Notes: a model not told the origin generated them from the letters alone. A DNA stretch of 64,000 nucleotides from Azophilus sp963663395 (GCA_963663395.1 OY760226.1:4278001-4342000), one strand, 5' to 3'; shown: positions 16,698 to 26,046, numbered from the stretch's first letter. Made by a program: numbers and translations.

Positions 16698-18092
16698 TTA
16701 GCCCTGCGCCGGCTTGATGGCGGCGAGGGCGCGACAGCTGAACCAGAAGCTCACCGCGCCAATGGGCGTCAGCACTGCAGTTACCGCCGCGAGCGATTGC
16801 CCGAGCCGCTGATCGTCGGCAAAGACGAAATCTGTCGTCAGCGCGACGGCCATCGGTCCGAATCCGGTACCGACGAACGCGACTACAAGCAAATAAAGCG
16901 CCGTAACCTGAGCGCGCATCCGGTTGGGAGTAATGAGCTGTATCGCGGCGGCGGAAAGGCCGACCGGAGCGCTCAACAGAAACGTCGTCGGTACAAGTAA
17001 CCCGAGGGCCAGGCGGGCATCCTCCACCAAGGGCATGAAGAAAGCGAATGGCAGGGCCAGAAGGCCGGCGAACATGGCTGTTCGCACGTGCGCATCGCGG
17101 CGGCCGCGTCGAAAGGATGAGTCTGCCCAAAGACCGCCAAGAACGGAGCCGCTCGTGCCGAACAGCAGCAGAACCAGTCCGTAAGCCAGCCCGATGTCCG
17201 CTGCCGACCAACCGTGGATGCGTATGAACAGCGTCGGCGTCCAGGCGAGAATGCCGATGATCACAATGCCGATGAAGCAGAAACCTATGGTCAACGTGAG
17301 CAGGCCCGCCTTTCTGAGCTTCAGGAAGTTCCAGAGTTCACGCCAGCTGATGCGTACATGTCCCTCGGCCCGCGCCGAGCTAGCGTCTCTGCGCGCCGGT
17401 TCGCGCACGGTGAACATCAGACCCGCAACCAGCAGCCCAGGCATGCCGACGACGACAAAGGTCGCCTGCCAGGGCTGCAATGCGCCGAACAGGGGCAGCA
17501 CCAACGCCTCATTGGCGGAGACGAGTTCTATCACCGCGCCGCCAACCAGCATCGCAATGCCGGCCCCGGCATAAATGCCGAGCGCGTAGACGCCCGTCGC
17601 CACCGCCAGCCGTTCCGGGGGAAAGTAGTCGGCAATGATGGAATAGGCCGGCGGCGACAGCGCGGCTTCGCCGACGCCCACGCCGATTCTTGCAAGGAAC
17701 AACTGCAGAAAATTCCGCGCCAGACCGCATGCCGCCGTCATCAGGCACCACAACGCAATGCCGGCCGCAATGATGTTCCTGCGATTGCCGCGATCCGCCA
17801 GCCTGGCGATGGGCACGCCCATCAGGCTATAGAATATGGCGAATGCAAATCCCTGCAGAAGACTGATCTGCGTGTCGCTGATCTGCAGGTCGTGCCGGAT
17901 GGGCTCGACGAGAAGATTGAGTACCTGTCTGTCGATGAATGAAACGGTGTACGCGGCACTCAGAATGCCGACAACGTACCAGCTATAGGCGCGCGGCGGC
18001 CATGGGGGCTCGTTTCTGGTCGAATCGGCCTGCAGCAGAGCTAGCCGGCCCGTTTCCTGATGTTCTGCGCAGCCGCGGTAAAGAACGTACAC
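16698..18092 (-). CDS. Major facilitator superfamily transporter
   Basis: A protein of up to 464 residues with twelve hydrophobic segments. The MFS signature between helices 2 and 3 is present as GVPIARLADRGNRR. The N-terminal SFIDRQVLNLLVEPIR is typical of the hexuronate/spinster-like group (ACS family and relatives) that carry organic anions. The first 52 bases of the frame overlap the upstream gene at 18041-18574; a CTG codon near residue 18 would reduce this overlap, so the start is uncertain. It may export or import an aromatic or organic acid. The two genes are probably one transcript. Confidence 0.9.
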   Translation of the reverse strand: MYVLYRGCAEHQETGRLALLQADSTRNEPPWPPRAYSWYVVGILSAAYTVSFIDRQVLNLLVEPIRHDLQISDTQISLLQGFAFAIFYSLMGVPIARLADRGNRRNIIAAGIALWCLMTAACGLARNFLQLFLARIGVGVGEAALSPPAYSIIADYFPPERLAVATGVYALGIYAGAGIAMLVGGAVIELVSANEALVLPLFGALQPWQATFVVVGMPGLLVAGLMFTVREPARRDASSARAEGHVRISWRELWNFLKLRKAGLLTLTIGFCFIGIVIIGILAWTPTLFIRIHGWSAADIGLAYGLVLLLFGTSGSVLGGLWADSSFRRGRRDAHVRTAMFAGLLALPFAFFMPLVEDARLALGLLVPTTFLLSAPVGLSAAAIQLITPNRMRAQVTALYLLVVAFVGTGFGPMAVALTTDFVFADDQRLGQSLAAVTAVLTPIGAVSFWFSCRALAAIKPAQG

Positions 18093-18574
18093 AGGAAGAA
18101 AGCAAAGACATCGCCCTGGGCTTCCTTGCGCTTGTCGCCGGCATCGTGTCTATATTCGCCTTGCCAGGTAAGCGTGCTGACGTTCTCATCGACCGGCTGC
18201 ACTTGCAGAGTACCACCGCCCTTCAGGAACGGGTGATTCTCCGTCGCCCGGTACTCGAAGAACATGTCGTCGGGCTTGCACTCCCGGATGTCAAACTCGT
18301 AGGTCGCGTTCTTGTCCGGCCGCGAAGGATCATGGGGATTCGGAATCTGGTAGGTCAGCACCATGCGGCCGCCTCTTTCCACGACGCCACCTTCGACGCT
18401 GGGCTGACTGTACCGTACCGGCCAGAACCAGCTTTTTTCGTATTCCGTCAGCGTGGTGATCCATTCCTGCCACACGTCCTCGGCTGGTAACTTGATCGTT
18501 GCCTCGAAACAGAACGGAAACGCGATGTAGTCATCGTGAGTACTGCGCGTAACGGAAACAGTGTAATTATGCAC
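18041..18574 (-). CDS. SRPBCC-like hypothetical protein
   Basis: A 177-residue soluble protein. The pattern EATIKLPAEDVWQEWI at the start, YEFDIRECKPDDMFFEY in the middle and a strand pair GGTLQVQPV...STLTWQGEYR followed by a C-terminal helix resembles START/Bet v1-like (SRPBCC) hydrophobic-ligand binding proteins. No catalytic motif can be pointed to. It precedes the MFS gene with a 52-base overlap, suggesting coexpression. The family call is from fold-level pattern only. Confidence 0.6.
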   Translation of the reverse strand: MHNYTVSVTRSTHDDYIAFPFCFEATIKLPAEDVWQEWITTLTEYEKSWFWPVRYSQPSVEGGVVERGGRMVLTYQIPNPHDPSRPDKNATYEFDIRECKPDDMFFEYRATENHPFLKGGGTLQVQPVDENVSTLTWQGEYRHDAGDKRKEAQGDVFAFFLCTFFTAAAQNIRKRAG

Positions 18575-18689
18575 GTGGGCACCTTGGAAATAGAGGGATA
18601 CTGCTCTCGAATACTATGGTCCGGTCCGATTCGCTGTCAACGCCACCCCTGCGCGACGACGAATGCGATGTACGCCCAGGGCCGTCGAT

Positions 18690-18713
18690 TAGGGGCCCTG
18701 TTAGGTGGCCCTA
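18690..18713 (-). terminator. Hairpin after the azoreductase gene
   Basis: Immediately after the stop at 18718 the minus strand reads TAGGGCC, a short loop, then GGCCCCTA, forming a 7-base stem with one bulge. It could end transcription of the azoreductase gene. No clear T-run follows. Confidence 0.35.
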
Positions 18714-18717
18714 GCGG

Positions 18718-19353
18718 TTACGCGCTTCCGTCAGGCCTCACCAGGGCGGCCAGTGACTGCAGTTGTGCGGTTGCGCCCGCAACACTGTTGGCCACACCGT
18801 CGGGCCCCGCCATCGTGCGCTGCACGTAGACCTCATCGACCGGGCCCAGTCCGATCAGCCGCAGCCATGCCTTGAGGTAGGGCGACTGGAAGTCGAAGGG
18901 GTCCGGCTGGCCGTCTTTCGGCGAGTAGTCACCGCCGCGGGAGTAGATGAGCGTGGCGCCGCCGGATACCAGCCCGCGGGGGCCGTTTTCATCGCGCGTG
19001 AACGTCAGGCCCGGGTGGGTCAGCAGGTCGATGTACTGCTTGAACTTGTAAGGCACGTTGAAGTTCCACATCGGCACCGCCATCAGGTAGTGGTCGGCTG
19101 CCTTGAACTCGTCGACCAGATCGACGATCGCAGCCCATTGGCGCGTTTCCTCGGCGGTAAACTCCATGCCCATGAAGGCTTTCTGTTTCCCCACCGTGAT
19201 CTCGAGCGTAACCGGCGGCAGCTCGCGTTCGAACAGGTCGATATGCTCGACGCTCACGCCCCCGGGCAATGCATCCAGAAACACCTGCGCCGCCTGGATA
19301 GACGCCGAAAGCTCGCCTCGTGGCGATACGCTGATATAGAGCAACTTGGTCAT
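18718..19353 (-). CDS. azoR: FMN-dependent NADH:quinone/azo oxidoreductase
   Basis: A 211-residue flavodoxin-fold protein matching the AzoR family. It begins with TKLLYISVSPRGELSASIQ (FMN phosphate loop) and has the VPMWNFNVPYKFKQYID segment that binds the flavin ring and the SRGGDYS segment. It reduces quinones or azo dyes with NAD(P)H in the cytoplasm as a homodimer. The ATG at 19353 is chosen since the family starts with MTKLL-type sequence; the frame is open 57 bases further upstream. It stands alone between the SRPBCC and esterase genes. A general detoxification role is likely. Confidence 0.88.
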   Translation of the reverse strand: MTKLLYISVSPRGELSASIQAAQVFLDALPGGVSVEHIDLFERELPPVTLEITVGKQKAFMGMEFTAEETRQWAAIVDLVDEFKAADHYLMAVPMWNFNVPYKFKQYIDLLTHPGLTFTRDENGPRGLVSGGATLIYSRGGDYSPKDGQPDPFDFQSPYLKAWLRLIGLGPVDEVYVQRTMAGPDGVANSVAGATAQLQSLAALVRPDGSA

Positions 19354-19463
19354 GGTCACTGTTCCGCTTGTTGGACTTGGTTCTGTCGCGGCCTCGCGAA
19401 CTCGGCCCACAACGCGCGCTGCCGTTCACGGCAGATGGGAAACTGCCACATGGGGCGGCCGCC

Positions 19464-21005
19464 TTACAAACCGCCCAACCGAGCGTCCGCAGAGTCCCAG
19501 GCGGCCCGCTCCTCGCCGTACGGGTCGCTCGCCACGGCAACCGGCTTGCCGAACAAGCCGGTGCTTCGGGTATCCGTGTCGTATGGCAGCCAGTCGGCCA
19601 GCGCGTCCGTCCGCGGGTCTCCATCCGTCGCAAACTTCAGCCACGCATCCTGAACGATGCCCGTCAACGCCTCGGCGTCCTTCCCGCTGCCGAAGAACTC
19701 GGCGCTGCCTTCGCTGAATGCGTATGTGCCGAACACGAAGCCGATGTCGATGGCGTGCGGGGAACCCAGATTGCCGCCGTCCCACGGCGACTCCCAGGTG
19801 AAGAGATACTGGAACGCATCCCGGCCCCGCTCGGCGATGGCTTCCGCGAGAAGGATGGCCGGCATGCGGAAAATGCGGTCCGTCTCGATCGCCCCATACA
19901 GCGTGTTCGCATCGATTGCCTCGCCTCGCGCCGCGCGCGCGGACCGATAGGCGTCGATGACGCGTTGCGGTTCGTCGATATGGGCACCGAGCGCCATTTG
20001 CAGCGTGGCATCGTCAAATTGCACCTTTAAGCCCGGCATTGACATGAACAGCCGCCACTCGTCCCGGGCGGCTCCCACCAGGACGTCAATGCCGTCCGCA
20101 GAGCCGGCCTTGACCCGATCGATCGGCAAATCCGAAAGCAGCGTGCCGTCCGCACAGGGCTGGAAGATCATCGCCCCGCCGAACCGCATGCCCGCCGCCA
20201 CACCGGCTTCGATGAGCTTTTCGGGCGGGGCGGCCAGCAGGTCCGCGGCCGGCGCATTCGCGGACACGCCCATGGCGTCCAGAATCGCCTGGCCGTATTC
20301 CGCGGCCTTCTGCAGCGGATTGGCGGTGTGACAGGCGCCGCTTTGCGGTATGGCGCGATGGAACAATCCTGACGCCGGCCCGAACCCAAGCAACGCGCCG
20401 ACACTCATGCCACCGGCCGATTCACCGAATATCGTCACGCGTCCCGGGTCGCCGCCAAAGCGCTCGATGTTATCGCGCACCCATTCCAGGGCCTTCACCT
20501 GGTCGAGCAGCCCTTCGTTGCCCGAGGCGGGTATGCGGCCGCCCGTAACTTCGTTCAGGTTCAGGAAACCGAGCGCGCCCAACCGATAGTTGACGGTGAC
20601 AACCACGGCGTCACCGCGTTGCGCGAGCGAGGCGCCCGCGTACATCGGCGTGCCGCCGGTGCCGCTCGAGAATCCACCGCCATGAATCCACACCAGCACC
20701 GGCCGCTTGCGATCGTCCAGCCCCGGCGTCCATACATTCAGGTACAGGCAGTCTTCGTTGCGGTTGTCTGCCGAGCGCGCATTGAAGGCAAACGCCAGAG
20801 GCCCCATCCCCTCCATGACCGGCTGCCAGGACTGTGGCGCAAAATCGTCAAACCGGCGCACTCCAGACCAGGGTTCCGCGTCTCCCGGCGGCTGCCAGCG
20901 GCGCTCTCCAACTGGCGGCGCCGCAAACGGAATGCCCAGAAACGCGTGCAAGCCGTTGATTCGCGTGCCTTCCACATTGCCGGACCGGGTTACTACGATT
21001 GGCAT
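19464..21005 (-). CDS. Type B carboxylesterase
   Basis: A 513-residue alpha/beta hydrolase of the carboxylesterase/lipase type B family. Marks in order: GIPFAAPPVGERRW near the N-terminus, EDCLYLNVWTP, the oxyanion HGGGFSSG, the nucleophile elbow FGESAGGMS, and a C-terminal GSPHAIDIGFVFGT segment holding the likely catalytic His. It hydrolyses carboxylic esters; substrate unknown. ATG 21005 is preferred, with AGAGGGG upstream; the frame extends 54 bases more. No secretion signal is evident, so it is probably cytoplasmic. Confidence 0.93.
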   Translation of the reverse strand: MPIVVTRSGNVEGTRINGLHAFLGIPFAAPPVGERRWQPPGDAEPWSGVRRFDDFAPQSWQPVMEGMGPLAFAFNARSADNRNEDCLYLNVWTPGLDDRKRPVLVWIHGGGFSSGTGGTPMYAGASLAQRGDAVVVTVNYRLGALGFLNLNEVTGGRIPASGNEGLLDQVKALEWVRDNIERFGGDPGRVTIFGESAGGMSVGALLGFGPASGLFHRAIPQSGACHTANPLQKAAEYGQAILDAMGVSANAPAADLLAAPPEKLIEAGVAAGMRFGGAMIFQPCADGTLLSDLPIDRVKAGSADGIDVLVGAARDEWRLFMSMPGLKVQFDDATLQMALGAHIDEPQRVIDAYRSARAARGEAIDANTLYGAIETDRIFRMPAILLAEAIAERGRDAFQYLFTWESPWDGGNLGSPHAIDIGFVFGTYAFSEGSAEFFGSGKDAEALTGIVQDAWLKFATDGDPRTDALADWLPYDTDTRSTGLFGKPVAVASDPYGEERAAWDSADARLGGL

Positions 21006-21085
21006 CAGGGTGCCCCTCTGTAACGGAATCGGCAGATTCTGCGGCACACATCGCCGCACGTCGAGGGGTTACCGGCGCCGGCGCC

Positions 21086-21121
21086 GGCATCGGCATCGGC
21101 ATCGGCATCGGCATCGGCATC
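21086..21121 (+). repeat. Hexanucleotide microsatellite (GGCATC)6
   Basis: Six perfect tandem copies of GGCATC, preceded by GGCGCC-type units at about 21073-21085. It lies in the 198-base spacer between the divergent esterase start and the end of the SopB-like gene, so it is 5' of the esterase gene. Such repeats can vary in length by slippage. Confidence 0.95.
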
Positions 21122-21203
21122 GACAGCGATGCGGGAAGCAGATCATGGCAACGGCTGTCTTCGAACCCTTGCTGTTCAACTCCCGGTTCTTGATCTGGTA
21201 GGC

Positions 21204-23285
21204 CTATTGCGGCGGAAAGTCATTACGAGCTCTTTGCCACAACTCGGGATTCTCGCCAATCTGCGGAAGCCGCCCCTTCCCGTGCGCCGCGACCGTGGCG
21301 AGAAACTTGATCTCGGCGTCGAGTTCCCTGGTGAAGTCGTTTGCGTGCGCGCAACTCAGAACGGGCGTTGCACCCATCAGGTGGGCAACCAGGGCAAGCC
21401 GCGCCGCCCCTGCTTTATACAAGTCCGCACTCAAGGACCACCCGTCGCCTGCCGCTCGCAGCGCATTCAGCTGCTTTCCTGCCGCTTCAAGGGTACTGGC
21501 GCCTCTCTCCAGGCATCTCATTTCGTCGTTCAATCTGAAGAGGCCGCTTCTTCTCGCACGCACCTGGGAATCTCCCACGGGTTTTCCCACTTCAAATCGG
21601 GCCAGCTCCGACTGCGCGACAACCAATTCGCGCTTGAGATCCAAGGCGCGCTGGCGCAATGACTGGACTCTTACCGCCACGGCGCCACCCGGTTCCGGGG
21701 CATGTGCGTGACCAAGCAGCATGCTGAGCTCGCCGTGGTGCTCCTCGAGGCTCATCGGTTCGACCTCGACTGGGCCCGGCGAGAAGAAAAACTCCCGAAC
21801 ACTGATGCTGGCTTCGATCTTGTGCAAAGTGCGATCCGGGCCCACCAGGTGGAACCTCGGGGGCGCCATCATTTCGAGCAGATAGAAGGCGTTGGATTGC
21901 TGCCGCCACGCGTCTCGATCACCTTCCGTGACAACCGCGATGGAAAACAGCTCAAGGTCGACCCTTTCTCCTTCGAGAGCACGCTGCAAACTGGCAGGGT
22001 CGGCAACCAGCGCCGCGGCGGCGACCTCCGTCGCACTGTGCAGCCACCCTTTGGCCGACAATGCAAAAGAATCCGACGCTGCCAATTCCCTGGCATGACC
22101 GTTGACAATCTGCTGCCTGACCCTTCCGCGATACTCCCCGAGTCCCTCGGCCGGGAAGGGTTCCTCCGCCAAAACATCCGGTTCACCGCCGGCAGGCCCG
22201 CCGCAATGACGACCGATCATTTCATCAAGATTCAACGTTCCGCGGCGCAGCTCCGACAATAGCGTAGCATCGACCAGGCCATGGAACTCGCGGTTTAACA
22301 TCCCCGCCAGATACCGGTCGCTCCACGGGCAGCCTTCAAGGAAGCAGTGGCGCACTCCCGAAAACAGCGGTTCTCCGCCCGCATCGACCAGGAGGGTCTG
22401 CGCGAGACCCGGCACATGGCGGACCCAGGCGGGGCTATTGGGCGACGTGAAATTCTCTGCCGGGTAACCTTCGTCCAACCTGGTGCCAAGTGCCGACCCG
22501 GATACGATGCGGCTGTGCACCACGATGGGCTGCGGCGGGCCGTGTGGATTTCTGGATTCTATGCACCGTGCCGAATCCTGCCAGGGCATGTCGTCCGAGT
22601 AGAAGTAGGAACGCGCGCGGTCGAAGCGCTTTCGCAATCCCTGCACTGTCGCCGCATCCGACGGACCCAATGTGCCGCCATCGAGCAACGGGGCCACCGC
22701 GTCGTTCCACACATCCAGAAATGCCGAGATATTCTCCCGGACCGAAGCAATCCGATCGGCCAACTCGCTCCACTCGACGTCGGGCACCAGCTCTGTTCGC
22801 ACCCTGTTCAGCAAGGCATCCGCCCGCAGGGCATCCCTTTCGACGTTCCTCAGAAACTGTTCGGCCTGTGCGACGTCATGACGGACAGTCGTTGTAATGC
22901 CCCGCCGATTCAGCAAGACGCGAAGCAGTTCGCCCATCTTCGTTGCTTCGTCGACTTCGCCCGGGCCGAGCCATGGGAGTTCGGTTAAGTCGACACTGCT
23001 GTCCGGCTCGGGTGCCTGGATCGGAACGCCTTCCGGCTCCAGCCCGCGGTCAGGCGAACCCGTGGCTGTTACCTGCCGTGCATCTATGCTCGTGCCGGCA
23101 TTGACTCGCCCGACGCTTGCAGGCTCTTCCTGCCCGGAACCCGCAGACAGCCCAGGAGACTCAAGCGGCGATTCCGTGACTTGCCGCCCCCGAAACGTGC
23201 GCCCAGCGGGCGCCTGCGCTTCGCCCGTTACATCAACGCGATCGGTCTGTACGACAGCCTTCGCTGCTCTTGTATCGATGCCCAT
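21204..23285 (-). CDS. SopB/IpgD-like inositol phosphatase homologue with degenerate active site
   Basis: About 693 residues from ATG 23285 (AGAGGTA upstream); TTG 23366 and ATG 23303 also fit. The first ~130 residues are low-complexity and polar (Pro, Ser, Thr, Gly), like the flexible N-terminus of secreted effectors. The last ~110 residues follow the pattern of bacterial type III effector inositol-phosphate phosphatases: a helix rich in Leu and Arg, then DLYKAGAARLALVAHLMG, then the catalytic loop, then DAEIKFLA. The P-loop that should read C-KSGKD-R-T is SCAHANDFTR, so the Cys (residue 645) and Asp remain but the catalytic Arg is Phe. The protein also stops at ARNDFPPQ, where relatives continue with an NTG-type motif. 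It is probably a pseudophosphatase or decaying gene. No secretion genes are in view. Confidence 0.6.
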   Translation of the reverse strand: MGIDTRAAKAVVQTDRVDVTGEAQAPAGRTFRGRQVTESPLESPGLSAGSGQEEPASVGRVNAGTSIDARQVTATGSPDRGLEPEGVPIQAPEPDSSVDLTELPWLGPGEVDEATKMGELLRVLLNRRGITTTVRHDVAQAEQFLRNVERDALRADALLNRVRTELVPDVEWSELADRIASVRENISAFLDVWNDAVAPLLDGGTLGPSDAATVQGLRKRFDRARSYFYSDDMPWQDSARCIESRNPHGPPQPIVVHSRIVSGSALGTRLDEGYPAENFTSPNSPAWVRHVPGLAQTLLVDAGGEPLFSGVRHCFLEGCPWSDRYLAGMLNREFHGLVDATLLSELRRGTLNLDEMIGRHCGGPAGGEPDVLAEEPFPAEGLGEYRGRVRQQIVNGHARELAASDSFALSAKGWLHSATEVAAAALVADPASLQRALEGERVDLELFSIAVVTEGDRDAWRQQSNAFYLLEMMAPPRFHLVGPDRTLHKIEASISVREFFFSPGPVEVEPMSLEEHHGELSMLLGHAHAPEPGGAVAVRVQSLRQRALDLKRELVVAQSELARFEVGKPVGDSQVRARRSGLFRLNDEMRCLERGASTLEAAGKQLNALRAAGDGWSLSADLYKAGAARLALVAHLMGATPVLSCAHANDFTRELDAEIKFLATVAAHGKGRLPQIGENPELWQRARNDFPPQ

Positions 23286-23542
23286 GGCTACCTCTGCCGA
23301 CATCAGACCGTATATCCGGAGGAAAGTTTCCGCGCACGCGCCGCAGGCATTATCCGTCTTCCCCAATCGCCCGGACCGTATTCGCGGCAGGCAACTCTGA
23401 TACGATGGCGAGGTGTTCCGGGAGTGTTCGGAAACGGGGGTGCCCCTGAACGCGAATCAAGGTTGCCGGCGCCTTAGACACCAGCCAAGCGGCGTACTCG
23501 TCATGAAGCCGGGCAACATTGCTTGCAACAAGGAGAAAATCG

Positions 23543-24322
23543 ATGACACCGGTTTGCCTGGTAATTGGTGCCGGCGCCGGCATCGGCGGCAATGTGGGCC
23601 GCCGGTTCGCCGAGGAGGGTTATCACGCCGTGCTGTGCCGGCGCTCGGATCAGGACGGCCTCAACCGGCTGGTCAGCGCCATTGAAGAGGATGGCAACTC
23701 CGCTTCGGGATTCCTGCTGAACGCGGTGGAAGACAACGGCATCGAGGACCTTGTGGCTGCAATCGAATCCGAGATCGGCCCAATCGAAGTCGCCGTATAC
23801 AACCTGGGCGCCCAGATCGGCGACCGCACGCTGGAGAACACCAGCTACAAGGCGTTCGAACTGGGCTGGCGCATGGCTACGTTCGGCCTCTTCCGGCTCG
23901 CCTCTTCCATTTGCCCGCTCATGGCGGAGCGAGGCAAGGGCGCCATTCTGGTCACCTCGGCAACCGCAGCCATGCGGGGCAACGCCGGGCAGCACTCGCA
24001 CGCGGCCGCCATGGCCGGCCGGCGCATGCTCTGCCAGAGCCTGAACGCGGAGTTCTCGGCCAAGGGCATCCACGTTGCCCACATCGTCGTCGACGGCGCC
24101 GTGGATGCCCCCGACACCCTCGGCAAGATGTTGGGCCCCGAAAGGTTTCAGCAGTTCCGGGAGTCGCGGGGCATGGAACACGACGGGTTGTTGCTGCCGG
24201 AGAAAATCGCCGATACTTACTTCCACCTCGCCCAGCAACATCGTTCCACTTGGACTTTCGAACTCGATCTGCGGTCGTTCAGCGACCAGGCATGGTGGAA
24301 TCACGAAACCCGTCTGGGCTAG
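23543..24322 (+). CDS. Atypical short-chain dehydrogenase/reductase
   Basis: A 259-residue Rossmann protein. The cofactor loop GAGAGIGGNVG sits near residue 8, and the NLGAQIG segment corresponds to the usual NNAG. The Ser of the catalytic set may be in TSATAA, but the YxxxK is missing: the region reads SHAAAMAGRR, with His and Met where Tyr and Lys should be. The protein may therefore bind NAD(P) without normal hydride chemistry, as some SDR subfamilies do. ATG 23543 is chosen for AGGAG at 23531-23535. The yghU gene follows 44 bases later in the same direction. Confidence 0.85.
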   Translation: MTPVCLVIGAGAGIGGNVGRRFAEEGYHAVLCRRSDQDGLNRLVSAIEEDGNSASGFLLNAVEDNGIEDLVAAIESEIGPIEVAVYNLGAQIGDRTLENTSYKAFELGWRMATFGLFRLASSICPLMAERGKGAILVTSATAAMRGNAGQHSHAAAMAGRRMLCQSLNAEFSAKGIHVAHIVVDGAVDAPDTLGKMLGPERFQQFRESRGMEHDGLLLPEKIADTYFHLAQQHRSTWTFELDLRSFSDQAWWNHETRLG

Positions 24323-24366
24323 CGCGGACCTCGATCCCGAAAACCGAATACGGACAAGAGCAGAAC

Positions 24367-25212
24367 ATGACTGAATCATCGACTTATACGCCCCCACCCG
24401 TCTGGAAGTGGGAAATGGAAAGCGGCGGCAGGTTCGCCAGCATCAACCGGCCGATCGCCGGGGAAACCCACGAGAAGGATCTTCCCGTCGGCAAGCACTC
24501 GCTGCAGCTGTATTCCCTGGCAACGCCGAACGGCATCAAGGCAACCGTAATGCTCGAAGAGCTGCTTGAGGCCGGTATCGCGGAAGCGGAGTACGATGCC
24601 TGGCTCATCAATATCGGTGAAGGCCAACAGTTCTCGAGCGGCTTCGTGGCGCTCAACCCGAACTCGAAGATCCCCGCGCTTTGCGACCACAGCACCTCGC
24701 CGCCCACCCGGGTGTTCGAATCCGGGGCGATCCTCGTCTACCTCGCCGAAAAGTTTGGCGCCTTCCTGCCCACCGAGCCCGGCGCCCGCGCCGAGTGCCT
24801 GTCGTGGCTGTTCTTTCAGATGGGCAGCGCACCTTACATCGGCGGCGGTTTCGGCCATTTTTACGCCTACGCGCCGGAGAAGATCGAGTACTGCATCAAC
24901 CGCTACACCATGGAGGCGAAACGCCTGACCGATGTGCTGAACCGAACGCTCGCCGAGCGCCGGTTCCTCTGTGGCGACGACTACACCATTGCCGACATCG
25001 CCAACTACGGCTGGTACGGCGCGCTCGTGCTGCACAACATCTACGAAGCTGCGGAGTTCCTCGATGTGGCCTCGTACACCCATGTGGTCCGCTGGGCCGA
25101 GGAAATCGAGGCCAGGCCTGCCGTGCAGCGCGGCCGCCGCGTCAACCGACCTTGGGGGCCGGAGGAAACGCGGGTGCCGGAACGGCACGGTCCCGAGGAT
25201 TTCGAAGGATAA
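24367..25212 (+). CDS. yghU: Nu-class glutathione S-transferase YghU
   Basis: A 281-residue GST nearly colinear with E. coli YghU. Shared segments include SINRPIAGETHEKDLPVGKH near the start, LQLYSLATPNG, FVALNPNSKIPAL, FESGAILVYLAEKFG, GGGFGHFYAYAP and the C-terminal ERHGPEDF. The N-terminal thioredoxin-like domain and C-terminal helical domain are complete. Nu-class GSTs bind two glutathiones and act as disulfide reductases or peroxidases. ATG 24367 matches the family start. Paired with the atypical SDR upstream. Confidence 0.96.
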   Translation: MTESSTYTPPPVWKWEMESGGRFASINRPIAGETHEKDLPVGKHSLQLYSLATPNGIKATVMLEELLEAGIAEAEYDAWLINIGEGQQFSSGFVALNPNSKIPALCDHSTSPPTRVFESGAILVYLAEKFGAFLPTEPGARAECLSWLFFQMGSAPYIGGGFGHFYAYAPEKIEYCINRYTMEAKRLTDVLNRTLAERRFLCGDDYTIADIANYGWYGALVLHNIYEAAEFLDVASYTHVVRWAEEIEARPAVQRGRRVNRPWGPEETRVPERHGPEDFEG

Positions 25213-25218
25213 AAGGGG

Positions 25219-26046
25219 TCAGGCCGGGCGATTGAATCGCGGCGGGCGTTTCTCCATGAACGCGCGCACTGCTTCGCGATGGTCGTCGGTGCGGAAGCAG
25301 CGCACCATGCGGTCGGCTTCCTGCGCCAGGGACGCCTTGAGATCGGCGCCCTGAGCGAAGTTGATGTTCTCCTTCATGTAGAGGACCGCCGTACGTGGCC
25401 CGTTGGCGACCTGGCGGGCCAGTTCGTTGGCGGTTTGCTGCAGTTCGTCGAAGGGCACCACGCGGTTGGCGATGCCGAGCGCCAGGCATTCTTCCGCCGG
25501 AATGCGCCGCGCCGTCATGTACAGTTCCTTGGCGAGCGCCGGGCCGACAAGGCGGGTGAGCAACCAGCTGCCGCCATAGTCTCCCGACAAGCCGATGTTG
25601 GCGAAGGCCGTGGTCACGAAGGCCGAATCCGCCATGATGCGCATGTCGCACGCCAGCGCGATCGACAGCCCCGCGCCGGCGGCCGGCCCGGGCAGCGCCG
25701 CGATCGCCGGCTTCGCCAGTTCGTGCAGACGCAGCGTCAGCGTTTCCTGCCGGTGCACGAGGTCGTCGACCGCCTCCTGGTGCGATGGCGGCCGGGCGTC
25801 CGTCTTGCGCCGGCTGCCGCCCATACCCGACACATCCCCGCCCGCACAGAACGCCCGCCCGGCCCCGGTGATGACGATCGCGCCGCAACGTTCATCCTCT
25901 TCGAGCGTGAGCAGCACCGCGCGCAGCGCCGGCGTCAGTACATCGCCAAGCGCATTGCGCTTGTCCGGCTTGTTGAGCGTTACCGTCCCGACGCCGTCTT
26001 CAAGCGTACAAAGCAGTTCGTTCGTACCCGTGTCGATTTCAGTCAT
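25219..26046 (-). CDS. Enoyl-CoA hydratase/isomerase family protein
   Basis: A 275-residue crotonase-fold protein. The N-terminal strand has VTLNKPDKRNALGD and the first oxyanion-hole region is GRAFCAGGDVSGMG. The second is PGPAAGAGLSIALACDMRIM, followed by ANIGLSGDYGGSWLL. The Asp of SGDYG may be catalytic; the usual hydratase Glu pair is not evident, so isomerase or thioesterase activity is possible. It acts on acyl-CoAs in the cytoplasm. Its start lies next to the 25-bp repeat array, and the acyl-CoA dehydrogenase ends in that array, so the two are probably one unit. Confidence 0.92.
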   Translation of the reverse strand: MTEIDTGTNELLCTLEDGVGTVTLNKPDKRNALGDVLTPALRAVLLTLEEDERCGAIVITGAGRAFCAGGDVSGMGGSRRKTDARPPSHQEAVDDLVHRQETLTLRLHELAKPAIAALPGPAAGAGLSIALACDMRIMADSAFVTTAFANIGLSGDYGGSWLLTRLVGPALAKELYMTARRIPAEECLALGIANRVVPFDELQQTANELARQVANGPRTAVLYMKENINFAQGADLKASLAQEADRMVRCFRTDDHREAVRAFMEKRPPRFNRPA

